From Kordia sp. (GTDB lineage: Bacteria; Bacteroidota; Bacteroidia; Flavobacteriales; Flavobacteriaceae), in NCBI RefSeq assembly GCF_022447245.1, contig NZ_JAKVBC010000023.1:1-64000 (forward strand): 64,000 nucleotides of DNA, written 5' to 3'. The position numbers were made by a program, and so were the translations under genes. Positions within the stretch are counted from its first letter, which is position 1. Each line of letters begins with the position of its first letter. This document shows, in pieces, positions 58,240 to 64,000 of this stretch. Below the pieces are notes generated by a model. That model had not been told where the DNA came from and did no database searches. It worked only from the letters and a program-made list of their open reading frames with translations.

Positions 58240-59871
58240 ATGTTTAACATTAAACCAAAAAACATTATTTATATCGTACTGTACGCATTGCCAAATACGG
58301 TTTTAAGTTTTAGCATTGTATACATTATAAATAACGTACTCTCCGGAAATCCAGGATTTCTTCAAGCTCATATGGGGATTGTTTTTACGGCCTTAGTTGT
58401 ATATACGTATTTACTGAATATTGTATTTCAAAAATGGCTCAATAAGTTCTCATTTAACATTTTATACAGCAATGAGAAAAAAATATTCAATCAAATTTTA
58501 AAAGCGCCAATGTTAAGTTTGGAACGATTTGGACCGAAACGCTTTTTAACTGCTGTAGAAGATTTAAGAACCTTTTCAACCTTACCTTATACCGTAACGC
58601 ACACAGTAAACTCGGTATTAATGCTTGTCTTGTGTTTGGTATATATGTTTACACTTTCAGCATCTTCTGCACTAATCGTAATCGGATTAATTTTAGTTGT
58701 AGCAGCATGTTACTTTATTGTCGTAAACTCTATGTCGAAACAAGTAGCAACCTTGCGCGAATACAACGAACACTATTACCAGTACGTAGGTGATGTATTG
58801 GATGGTTTTAAAGAATTGAAAATTAGCTTCTTTAGAAGAGAAAACTTAATGAATAAGTTTTTAGCACCTAACCGTGATAAGGCTGAAGGTTTAGACTTTA
58901 AAATCAATTATATCTTCCTTTCAATCAACTTGATAAGTCAATATGGATTGTACTTTGTTATTGCAGTTATTTTGTTTGCATTACCAGCATTAAACCTGTT
59001 AGAAAGAGCCGATGTCATCTCGTATGTAGTGATTGTGATGTTTATTTCTGGACCGATCAACAATTTGATCAACTTGCAGCAAATGTATACGCGATTTATG
59101 GTAGCGAATATGCGAATTAACAATTTCTTGCGCGACTTTAAACTGCTAGACAACCACGACGAGTTACAAGAAGCACATGTAGATTCTTTTGATACCTTAA
59201 GTTTCGAGAATGTTCACTTTAACTATAGTGACGATCCTGAATCAGATTCTTTTGCTTTAGGACCAATTAACTTAGAAATTAAAAGTGGTGAAGTCGTATT
59301 TATAGTTGGAGGAAATGGTTCGGGTAAAAGTACTTTTATCAATACCTTGACGGGAATTTACACGCCATCCAAAGGACAAATACTCTTAAATGGAGAATCA
59401 GAAAATATCAAAGGGAAATTACAGAACATGATTTCTGCGGTATTTACAGACAACCACATCTTTACACACAATTACGATAATTATGTCCTTGAAGAAAATG
59501 CTATCTACAACGAATGGTTAAAAATCATGCAAATGGACAAAGTAGTGCCAGATGATTCAGATGCCTCTGTGCGACGCAACTTCTCTAAAGGACAAAGCAA
59601 GCGTATATCGCTCATATTTGCCATGTTAGAAGATAAACCATTATTGATTTTGGACGAATGGGCAGCAGATCAGGATCCACATTTCAGACGATTCTTCTAC
59701 GAGGAACTCATTCCAAAATTCAGAGAAGCAGGAAAAACAGTAGTTGCGGTAACACACGACGATGCGTATTTCCACAGTGCAGATCGTATCATCAAGTTCG
59801 ATTACGGAAGAGTAGTCAAAGATGTAAAAGTGATGAGCAAGCAAGAATTGACAGAAACCCTTTGGATATAA
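58240..59871 (+). CDS. Cyclic-peptide-type ABC exporter (SyrD/PvdE-like)
   Basis: The 543-residue protein fuses about six membrane helices (first 285 residues) to an ATPase domain: Walker A GGNGSGKST with Lys363, signature FSKGQSKR, Walker B ILDEW with Asp472 and Glu473, and an H-loop VTHDD. The LDEWAADQDP stretch, single-protein half-transporter layout and length match the cyclic-peptide exporter family that includes SyrD and PvdE. It probably moves the NRPS product from the cytoplasm to the periplasm. There is no N-terminal C39 peptidase domain, so it is not by itself a double-glycine leader-processing exporter for the small peptides encoded downstream. Confidence 0.92.
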   Translation: MFNIKPKNIIYIVLYALPNTVLSFSIVYIINNVLSGNPGFLQAHMGIVFTALVVYTYLLNIVFQKWLNKFSFNILYSNEKKIFNQILKAPMLSLERFGPKRFLTAVEDLRTFSTLPYTVTHTVNSVLMLVLCLVYMFTLSASSALIVIGLILVVAACYFIVVNSMSKQVATLREYNEHYYQYVGDVLDGFKELKISFFRRENLMNKFLAPNRDKAEGLDFKINYIFLSINLISQYGLYFVIAVILFALPALNLLERADVISYVVIVMFISGPINNLINLQQMYTRFMVANMRINNFLRDFKLLDNHDELQEAHVDSFDTLSFENVHFNYSDDPESDSFALGPINLEIKSGEVVFIVGGNGSGKSTFINTLTGIYTPSKGQILLNGESENIKGKLQNMISAVFTDNHIFTHNYDNYVLEENAIYNEWLKIMQMDKVVPDDSDASVRRNFSKGQSKRISLIFAMLEDKPLLILDEWAADQDPHFRRFFYEELIPKFREAGKTVVAVTHDDAYFHSADRIIKFDYGRVVKDVKVMSKQELTETLWI

Positions 59872-59889
59872 TACCTAAAACCTGAAATC

Positions 59890-60666
59890 ATGAAAAAAAA
59901 TAAAAAAAGACGCATGCAAAAAAATAGAAACAAGAATGTGAAAAATCCATCAGTTCTATTTTTTAGTTTCAAAAATACGCAAGCAGCTTCACCAGAAACT
60001 GTAGCGGTAAATCCTTTTGACAAAATAGTTGTAAGCCCACACATTCAAGCGGTTTTCAAACAAGGCGATCAAGAATCGATTACAATTGAAAATCTCACCA
60101 TTGCTTCTGACAAAATGAACATCGAAGTTGAGGACAAAGTTCTCAAAGTATTTTTACAAAATGCAGAAGCAGAAGTAAATTTAGACGATGAGCAATCTAT
60201 CAAGTGGGATGACAATTCGGTGTACAAAGGAACGATCGCAAAAATTGTCATTACCTATAAAGATTTGGGCAAAATTGCACTTGTTGGAGAAGAAAAATTC
60301 ACCTTTGAAGATGCCATGCAGCAAGAAAATCTCAAAGTAAAACTCATTGGAAATACAAAAATGTTTATCCAAGAAGCAGCAATTGAAAACTTAGATATCA
60401 CTTCGTTTGGTAAAAATTACTTAGAAGTAAGTTCTGGAACCATTCCGTATCAAAATGTTACTGCTTTTGGAGAAGACGAAATCAACTTACTAGGAGTTGA
60501 AAATAAAATCACCAAAGTAAAATCTTTAGGAAATGGAAAATTAAAATTCAACGTTTCCAAAAAACTCAGTGTTACAAGTTTGGGGGACGGACTCATTCAA
60601 TACAAAGGCAGTGCAAGAGTTTCCAAAGGTTTTATGTTAGGAAAATCGAAAGTAGAAAAACTCTAA
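59890..60666 (+). CDS. GIN-domain (DUF2807) protein with Lys/Arg-rich N-terminus
   Basis: The 258-residue protein has the head-GIN (DUF2807) pattern: NPFDKIVVSPHIQAVFKQGD near residue 41, then repeated beta-strand units (ITSFGKNYLEV, VTAFGEDEI, VKSLGNGKL, VTSLGDGLI), as in a right-handed beta-helix. Family members are common in Bacteroidota and usually exported. This one lacks a usual signal peptide: it opens with about 20 mostly Lys, Arg and Asn residues and only a short PSVLFFSF. The basic opening recalls the leaders of the small peptides that follow. It starts 18 bases after the exporter, so it belongs to that operon. Function unknown. Confidence 0.75.
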   Translation: MKKNKKRRMQKNRNKNVKNPSVLFFSFKNTQAASPETVAVNPFDKIVVSPHIQAVFKQGDQESITIENLTIASDKMNIEVEDKVLKVFLQNAEAEVNLDDEQSIKWDDNSVYKGTIAKIVITYKDLGKIALVGEEKFTFEDAMQQENLKVKLIGNTKMFIQEAAIENLDITSFGKNYLEVSSGTIPYQNVTAFGEDEINLLGVENKITKVKSLGNGKLKFNVSKKLSVTSLGDGLIQYKGSARVSKGFMLGKSKVEKL

Positions 60667-60698
60667 TACCAGTTATAATTTGAAATTGTAAATGGTAT
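60666..60698. repeat. Palindromic ATACCA...TGGTAT element, copy 2
   Basis: A 33-base imperfect palindrome opening ATACCAGTTATAATTT and closing AAATTGTAAATGGTAT starts on the last base of the stop codon of the GIN-domain gene. It is related to the element at 49785-49814 and more nearly self-complementary. It may end the exporter transcript. Confidence 0.55.
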
Positions 60699-60755
60699 GT
60701 TTCTAGTAGCGCACTCGCTACGCATTCAACAGAATTATTTATTGGAATTAGTTAA

Positions 60756-60798
60756 CTATCTGTAAAATAGCGACTTAAAAACCGCTATTTGCAGATAG
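60756..60798 (+). promoter_or_regulatory. Strong hairpin 40 bases before the peptide array
   Basis: CTATCTGTAAAATAGCG and CGCTATTTGCAGATAG pair over about 16 bp with one bulged A and one G-U pair, around a 10-base loop. GTGGGATTCC follows rather than a U-run. It separates the exporter transcript from the peptide array and may be a terminator or a leader structure for the array mRNA. Confidence 0.5.
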
Positions 60799-60838
60799 GT
60801 GGGATTCCTATGTCTAATCATAACAAACACAACACACG

Positions 60839-61009
60839 ATGAAGAAAAAAACAAACCAAACGAAGTTGCGACGACGAGTCATTTCAGCCTTAAATGAAAC
60901 TCACATTTTAGGTGGACTCCAAAGAGCAACACAAAGTGATCAAGCGCTGACAGGCTGCAACACCAACTGTAGAACAGATAACTGTCAGTCAGCACAAAAA
61001 AATAAGTAG
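60839..61009 (+). CDS. GG-leader precursor peptide 1 (56 aa)
   Basis: First member of the array. It has a basic leader with VISALN in place of the usual IS-N/D-L motif, Gly25-Gly26, and a 30-residue tail with Cys40, Cys44 and Cys49 (CNTNC and CRTDNC) among Thr and Ser. The tail motif C-x-T-D-N-C is related to C-x-S-D-L-C in peptides 4, 6 and 15. Probable substrate of a post-translational modification system not present in the window. Confidence 0.75.
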   Translation: MKKKTNQTKLRRRVISALNETHILGGLQRATQSDQALTGCNTNCRTDNCQSAQKNK

Positions 61010-61032
61010 TAACAATTAAAACACAATCAATT

Positions 61033-61212
61033 ATGAAAACAAAATCATTAAAAACACTAGCACTAAAAAAAGGAACTATTTCAAATTTAGAATTGGTCAA
61101 TGGAGGCGCAGCAGGAGCTGAACAAAAAGAACAAGCAAAGGCAGGCGGTTTAAGCTTTTTTTCACAATGTGCTGAATGCATGCCGCCAACTTCATACACT
61201 ACATTGATTTAG
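61033..61212 (+). CDS. GG-leader precursor peptide 2 (59 aa)
   Basis: The leader has LALKKGTISNLE and ends NGG (Gly24-Gly25). A second GG follows at 38-39, so the mature part could start at either point: the short 20-residue tail after the second GG carries Cys46 and Cys49 (CAEC) plus five Ser/Thr. The stretch between the two GG sites is Ala/Lys/Gln-rich and resembles a spacer. Confidence 0.75.
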   Translation: MKTKSLKTLALKKGTISNLELVNGGAAGAEQKEQAKAGGLSFFSQCAECMPPTSYTTLI

Positions 61213-61257
61213 CATTTTAAACAAATCAATTATTCATTAACCAAAAAGACACCAATT

Positions 61258-61398
61258 ATGAAAAGAAAATCACTAAAGTTTCTACCATTTAGAAGAACGC
61301 GAATTTCAAACTTTCAAGGGACAGAAACTCGAGAAGCCAAAAGTTGGGGACACTCCTGTTTTACTTCATTGAAAGTTCCGATTCCATTTCACCAATAG
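61258..61398 (+). CDS. Degenerate leader-type peptide 3 (46 aa), no GG
   Basis: The first 19 residues match the family leader (KSLKF, RISNF), but the Gly-Gly is lost and only one cysteine (Cys34, in GHSCFTS) remains. It may be a decaying member or one processed differently. Spacing to its neighbours (45 and 26 bases) is normal for the array. Confidence 0.6.
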   Translation: MKRKSLKFLPFRRTRISNFQGTETREAKSWGHSCFTSLKVPIPFHQ

Positions 61399-61424
61399 CT
61401 CTTTAAAGCAATAGAAGTTTGACT

Positions 61425-61577
61425 ATGAAAAACAACACACTAATCAGATTAAGCTTCAAGAAAAGAATCATTTCAAATATAGAAAATAGCCATGACGGAT
61501 TGCAGCAAAAAGGAGGTGGTACTTCAACGCCTTTGTACTGCTATAGTGATCTGTGCGCTACGCTTTATGGAAGCTAA
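61425..61577 (+). CDS. GG-leader precursor peptide 4 (50 aa)
   Basis: The leader has LSFKKRIISNIE; Gly30-Gly31-Gly32 sits slightly later than in siblings. The 18-residue tail has TSTP and CYSDLC (Cys39, Cys44), the same C-x-S-D-L-C motif as in peptides 6 and 15. Confidence 0.75.
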   Translation: MKNNTLIRLSFKKRIISNIENSHDGLQQKGGGTSTPLYCYSDLCATLYGS

Positions 61578-61586
61578 ATCTCAAAC

Positions 61587-61745
61587 ATGGAAATCATCAA
61601 AAAAAGAAGATCAAAAACATTAAACCTGAAAAAAGGAATTATTTCAGATCTAGAGAAAATCAATGGTGGTTTAAAACCATCTAGAACAGGCGATACAGTA
61701 CTATGTGTGACTAGAGCACCATACTGTCCTGAAGATCCTGTATGA
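61587..61745 (+). CDS. GG-leader precursor peptide 5 (52 aa)
   Basis: The leader has LNLKKGIISDLEKINGG (Gly27-Gly28). The tail LKPSRTGDTVLC...C has Cys40 and Cys47. It is a close paralogue of peptide 7, sharing GGLxPxxTGDTxLC and the six-residue Cys spacing. Confidence 0.78.
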   Translation: MEIIKKRRSKTLNLKKGIISDLEKINGGLKPSRTGDTVLCVTRAPYCPEDPV

Positions 61746-61774
61746 CCAAATTAAAACTTTTAAAACCAAAAATT

Positions 61775-61942
61775 ATGAAAAAAAGGAAATCATTAAAAAA
61801 GATGCGATTGAATAAAAAGAATATTTCTCGATTGCGTAAAGTTACCGGAGGAGTAGCGAGTAATTCATGGCCTATTTGTCAGAGTGATTTGTGCCCTTCA
61901 AACTTAACCTGCAAAACTTGCGATAAGTGTGAAATAAAATAG
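61775..61942 (+). CDS. GG-leader precursor peptide 6 (55 aa, five Cys)
   Basis: I place the start at 61775, where MKKRKSLKK matches the siblings; an earlier in-frame ATG at 61742 overlaps the previous gene. The leader reads LNKKNISRLRKVTGG (Gly25-Gly26). The tail has five Cys (35, 40, 46, 49, 52), including CQSDLC and a CxxCxxC run. It is the most Cys-rich member. Confidence 0.78.
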   Translation: MKKRKSLKKMRLNKKNISRLRKVTGGVASNSWPICQSDLCPSNLTCKTCDKCEIK

Positions 61943-61972
61943 GTAAAAGTATTCATTAACAAGATATGAGAT

Positions 61973-62107
61973 ATGAAAAAAAGAAAATCAAAAGCATTAG
62001 ACTTTAAAAAAGAAATCATTTCAGATTTAAAGAAAATTAAAGGAGGCTTATTACCATTTAAAACAGGAGACACAGCGCTGTGTATGAGTACGGATACATT
62101 TTGTTAG
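61973..62107 (+). CDS. GG-leader precursor peptide 7 (44 aa)
   Basis: The leader has LDFKKEIISDLKKIKGG (Gly24-Gly25), followed by a 19-residue tail with TGDTALC and a C-terminal Cys44. It is paralogous to peptide 5 and is the shortest complete member with a core. Confidence 0.78.
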   Translation: MKKRKSKALDFKKEIISDLKKIKGGLLPFKTGDTALCMSTDTFC

Positions 62108-62148
62108 TCATCTGTAGAACCAAATTAAAACTTTTAACATAGAAGATT

Positions 62149-62331
62149 ATGAAAAAAAAATCAATTAACAAGTTCAATTTGAAAAAGGCAACTGTTTCAA
62201 ACTTTAACCAACTCAAAGGAGGCGCTTCTTCTTTAAGTAGTTGTCATGCAGGTAATTGTCAAACAATTATAAACAACACATGTATTACTTGTGAAGCAAA
62301 AGAGAAAGACCCAATTTCACCAAAATCATAA
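62149..62331 (+). CDS. GG-leader precursor peptide 8 (60 aa)
   Basis: The leader has FNLKKATVSNFNQLKGG (Gly24-Gly25). The tail is Ser-rich at its start (ASSLSSC) and has Cys32, Cys37, Cys45 and Cys48 (CHAGNC, CITC), followed by a polar Lys/Glu/Pro end. It is a good layout for thioether rings between Ser/Thr and Cys, if a lanthipeptide-type enzyme acts on it. Confidence 0.8.
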   Translation: MKKKSINKFNLKKATVSNFNQLKGGASSLSSCHAGNCQTIINNTCITCEAKEKDPISPKS

Positions 62332-62338
62332 AATAAGT

Positions 62339-62503
62339 ATGAAAAAAAATAGATCAAAAAGCAAGTTACGCTTGCGTATGGAAAACATTTCGAACATGGA
62401 AAAGGTCACAGGAGGGAAAACAACAAATGTCTCTGCAACCGTTTGCGACACCGCACTTTTTATAAGCAGATTTGATGATTGTTCTCCACCGAAAAACCCA
62501 TAA
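62339..62503 (+). CDS. GG-leader precursor peptide 9 (54 aa)
   Basis: The start is at 62339, 7 bases after peptide 8; an earlier in-frame ATG (62291) lies inside that gene. The leader has LRLRMENISNMEKVTGG (Gly25-Gly26). The tail is Thr/Ser-rich (KTTNVSATVC) with Cys36 and Cys48. Confidence 0.78.
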   Translation: MKKNRSKSKLRLRMENISNMEKVTGGKTTNVSATVCDTALFISRFDDCSPPKNP

Positions 62504-62536
62504 TCGTAAATCATTAAAAACAAAAAAATAAAAAAC

Positions 62537-62692
62537 ATGAAAACAAAATCATTTAACAAATTCAATTTTAAGAAATCAAAAATCTCAAACTTAGAAAGTA
62601 TCAAAGCAGGATTCAAATCGCCAGTAGAAAGTGCGCAATCGTACGAAGATACTACATGTGCCAGCTTTTCAGGCTGTGATACTTTCCGTTAA
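62537..62692 (+). CDS. Leader-type precursor peptide 10 (51 aa, AG site)
   Basis: The leader has FNFKKSKISNLESIK and then Ala24-Gly25 instead of Gly-Gly. The tail is Ser/Thr-rich (DTTCASFSGCDTF) with Cys41 and Cys47. Ala-Gly is still accepted by some leader peptidases. Confidence 0.72.
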   Translation: MKTKSFNKFNFKKSKISNLESIKAGFKSPVESAQSYEDTTCASFSGCDTFR

Positions 62693-62744
62693 AGGAAAAT
62701 CAGCAAGGATACACTAACAATCATTTTTTAATCTAAATCAAAAC

Positions 62745-62789
62745 GAATTCAAACTTCCTTAGACCCTTTTCTGAGGAAGTTGAGAATTC
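62745..62789 (+). terminator. Long hairpin splitting the peptide array
   Basis: AACTTCCTTAGA and TCTGAGGAAGTT pair over 12 bp (one G-U) around CCCTTT, extended by outer GAATTC arms. TTTAAAA follows. It lies between the two leader subfamilies and probably ends the first transcript, at least partly. Confidence 0.6.
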
Positions 62790-62805
62790 TTTAAAAAACA
62801 ACACA

Positions 62806-62919
62806 ATGGAAAACAACAGAAATAACAAAGATCAAAGATATAGCAGATACAATCTTCCACACAGAAATGGAAATGCTAGAAAAACAAGACAAGAACTTGA
62901 AATGAAACAACAAAAGTAA
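62806..62919 (+). CDS. Small basic ORF inside the array (37 aa), not a leader peptide
   Basis: This ATG-initiated frame encodes an Asn/Arg/Gln/Lys-rich peptide without cysteine, GG or leader motif. It follows the hairpin and has the same kind of A-rich upstream sequence as the precursor genes. It could be a real small protein or chance coding in an AT-rich stretch. Confidence 0.35.
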   Translation: MENNRNNKDQRYSRYNLPHRNGNARKTRQELEMKQQK

Positions 62920-62945
62920 CATTCAAACCATAAAAACAAGAAGTC

Positions 62946-63110
62946 ATGAAAAATAATCGAAAAAACAGTAAGAAAAACGCATTGGAACTCAACAAAAAAT
63001 CGGTGTCAAAATTCAATGTTCAAGAGGTGACTGGAGGTGTTGCAAATACACAGAATACCTGTAGAAGAAGTGTTTGTGTAACATGTCACACCATTGACTG
63101 GTCAAAATAA
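62946..63110 (+). CDS. GG-leader precursor peptide 11 (54 aa)
   Basis: First member of the second leader subfamily, with LELNKKSVSKFN and VTGG (Gly30-Gly31). The tail has NTC, Cys44 and Cys47 (CRRSVCVTC) followed by HTIDWSK. The start context TCATGAAAAA recurs in the members that follow. Confidence 0.78.
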   Translation: MKNNRKNSKKNALELNKKSVSKFNVQEVTGGVANTQNTCRRSVCVTCHTIDWSK

Positions 63111-63136
63111 ATAGTATTAATCCAAAAACTGAAATC

Positions 63137-63232
63137 ATGAAAAAAACAAGCCATAGCAAGTTGAATTTTACAAAGGCAAAGCTTGCCTACTATAAAAAAA
63201 TGAAAGACGGATTTAAACCAATCAAAAACTAG
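63137..63232 (+). CDS. Coreless leader-like peptide 12 (31 aa)
   Basis: The peptide keeps the family opening (KLNFTKAKLAYYKKMK) but has Asp24-Gly25 instead of GG and only six more residues (FKPIKN) with no Cys, Ser or Thr. It could be a leader without a core, a truncated gene, or a decoy/regulatory peptide for the modification enzymes. The next gene starts 6 bases after its stop. Confidence 0.55.
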   Translation: MKKTSHSKLNFTKAKLAYYKKMKDGFKPIKN

Positions 63233-63238
63233 AAAATC

Positions 63239-63403
63239 ATGAAGAAGAACAAAAAAAACAAATCTTTAGAACTCAATAAAAAGTCTGTATCTGATTTAAA
63301 TGAAACAGCACTCAACGGTGGACATGCGGCTGACTCTATCAGCTTTCCTATACAAGCTTGCAGTTTTCCTTTAGATGCATGTAATATTCAACGCGCTAAA
63401 TAA
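63239..63403 (+). CDS. GG-leader precursor peptide 13 (54 aa)
   Basis: The leader has SLELNKKSVSDLNETALNGG (Gly27-Gly28). The tail is less polar than in siblings, with SISFP and SFPLD segments and Cys41 and Cys48 (six residues apart). A short T-run (CCCTTTTTT) follows the stop. Confidence 0.8.
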   Translation: MKKNKKNKSLELNKKSVSDLNETALNGGHAADSISFPIQACSFPLDACNIQRAK

Positions 63404-63463
63404 TTCTAGTGCCCTTTTTTATCACAATAGATTAAAAATTAACTACCAAGAAAAATAGAAATC

Positions 63464-63631
63464 ATGAAAAACAACAAAAACTCAAAATCATTACAACTCA
63501 ACAAAAAAGCAATTTCTGATTTAAACAGAAAAGAAATCAATGGCGGACGTGCTGCTTCAAATTTCACTGCAAATCTATATCAATGTTTATCAATTAAAAC
63601 GAATTGTGTAGGATGCAATAGAACGCGATAA
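63464..63631 (+). CDS. GG-leader precursor peptide 14 (55 aa)
   Basis: The leader has SLQLNKKAISDLNRKEINGG (Gly27-Gly28), nearly the same as peptide 15. The tail has Cys41, Cys48 and Cys51 with Ser and Thr upstream of each. A strong hairpin follows the stop. Confidence 0.8.
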   Translation: MKNNKNSKSLQLNKKAISDLNRKEINGGRAASNFTANLYQCLSIKTNCVGCNRTR

Positions 63632-63633
63632 CA

Positions 63634-63658
63634 ATTCCTAAAACACTTTTTTAGGAAT
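63634..63658 (+). terminator. Hairpin after precursor peptide 14
   Basis: ATTCCTAAAA and TTTTAGGAAT form a perfect 10-bp stem with the 5-base loop CACTT, three bases after the stop; ATACATTTTC follows. It is a probable terminator or transcript end, and the longer gap before the next gene (101 bases) could hold a promoter, which I cannot define. Confidence 0.6.
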
Positions 63659-63732
63659 ATACATTTTCAAGTGTACCAATGATTCTATTGATAAAATACA
63701 CATCAAAAAATAACCATCAAAATTAGAAGATC

Positions 63733-63909
63733 ATGAAAAATAAGAAAAATTCGAAGTCCTTAGAATTGAACAAAAAATCAATATCAGAATTAAATCGTAA
63801 AGAAATCAAAGGTGGATTAGCAGCCTCGGGTTCAGATTTTGTTTGTGGAAGCGATCTCTGCAATCTCACAAAAGAAGATCCGTGTAAAGCAAAAGAGAGT
63901 CCAGCATAG
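63733..63909 (+). CDS. GG-leader precursor peptide 15 (58 aa)
   Basis: The leader has SLELNKKSISELNRKEIKGG (Gly27-Gly28). The tail has ASGSDFVCGSDLC (Cys38, Cys43) and Cys51, then a Lys/Glu-rich end. CGSDLC repeats the C-x-S-D-L-C motif of peptides 4 and 6, although those belong to the other leader subfamily. Confidence 0.8.
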   Translation: MKNKKNSKSLELNKKSISELNRKEIKGGLAASGSDFVCGSDLCNLTKEDPCKAKESPA

Positions 63910-63923
63910 ATACTAAAGGAACC

Positions 63924-63940
63924 TAGCAATTCTTTTGCTA
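63924..63940 (+). terminator. Weak hairpin after precursor peptide 15
   Basis: TAGCAA and TTGCTA pair around TTCTT, 14 bases after the stop. The stem is only 6 bp, so this is a weak candidate. Confidence 0.3.
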
Positions 63941-63984
63941 CTAAACGCACCAAAAATTAATTAACAATCAAAACTCAGAAAATC

Positions 63985-64000
63985 ATGAAAAACAAGAAAA
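63985..64000 (+). CDS. Start of a further precursor peptide, cut by the window edge
   Basis: ATG AAA AAC AAG AAA in the same AATCATGAAAAA context as the preceding members indicates that the array continues to the right. Only five codons are visible. Confidence 0.6.

Noticed and set aside
58240-59871. The ABC exporter as the GG-peptidase exporter for the small peptides
   Set aside because: It has no N-terminal C39 peptidase domain and its ATPase motifs match cyclic-peptide exporters.
60839-64000. CRISPR or simple tandem repeat as the explanation of the small-gene region
   Set aside because: The similarity is at the protein level in leaders, with varied spacing and sequence; there are no fixed-length identical DNA repeats.

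Overview
The window is about 64 kb of AT-rich DNA with every recognisable gene on the plus strand. Weak or absent Shine-Dalgarno sites, an outer-membrane beta-barrel receptor of the Bacteroidota type, a GIN-domain (DUF2807) protein and a run of short GG-leader peptides point to a marine Flavobacteriaceae-like bacterium. Kordia is my guess, but no 16S or housekeeping gene is present to prove it. There is no gene-free stretch longer than 300 bases, and no tRNA, rRNA, transposase or CRISPR array was seen.

Bases 1-54440 hold a non-ribosomal peptide synthetase / polyketide synthase assembly line that enters from the left edge. I call the subunits N0 to N8 and P. In order: N0 (partial A-T), N1 (C-A-T), a CmlA-like diiron hydroxylase, N2 (C-A-T-C-A-T), P (KS, dead AT, dead KR, ACP), N3 (C-A-T-E-C-A-T), N4 (C-A-T-C), a class III aminotransferase, N5 (half C-A-T-C), a SyrP-like iron/2-oxoglutarate oxygenase, N6 (dead C-A-T), N7 (C-A-T-E-C-A-T-C-A-T, broken by one inserted base), N8 (C-A-T), and a terminal C-like protein that may really be the end of N8. 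Specificity residues read by eye suggest Gly, Phe, Ser, [one polyketide unit], D-Asn, Val, an unknown residue, a diaminobutyrate-like residue, Asn (possibly beta-hydroxylated), D-Asn, Asn, a Leu-like residue, and a last unit whose A domain lacks the aspartate that binds the alpha-amino group. No type I thioesterase was found, so the terminal C-like domain is the candidate for release. Subunits appear ordered by N-terminal TubC-type docking domains and by short C-terminal tails of the form [I/F]-x-[I/L/F].

Bases 54515-60666 hold the accessory genes: an outer-membrane receptor, a type II editing thioesterase, a 129-residue unknown, a SyrD/PvdE-type cyclic-peptide exporter and a GIN-domain protein.

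Bases 60839-64000 are a tandem array of at least 16 tiny genes (15 complete, one cut by the right edge). They encode 31-59 residue peptides with a shared Lys-rich leader, mostly a Gly-Gly, and short Cys/Ser/Thr-containing tails. They look like precursors of ribosomally made modified peptides, of the kind often annotated as class I lanthipeptide-like GG precursors in Bacteroidota. No modifying enzyme or GG-peptidase lies in the window, so the array probably continues to the right towards its maturation genes.
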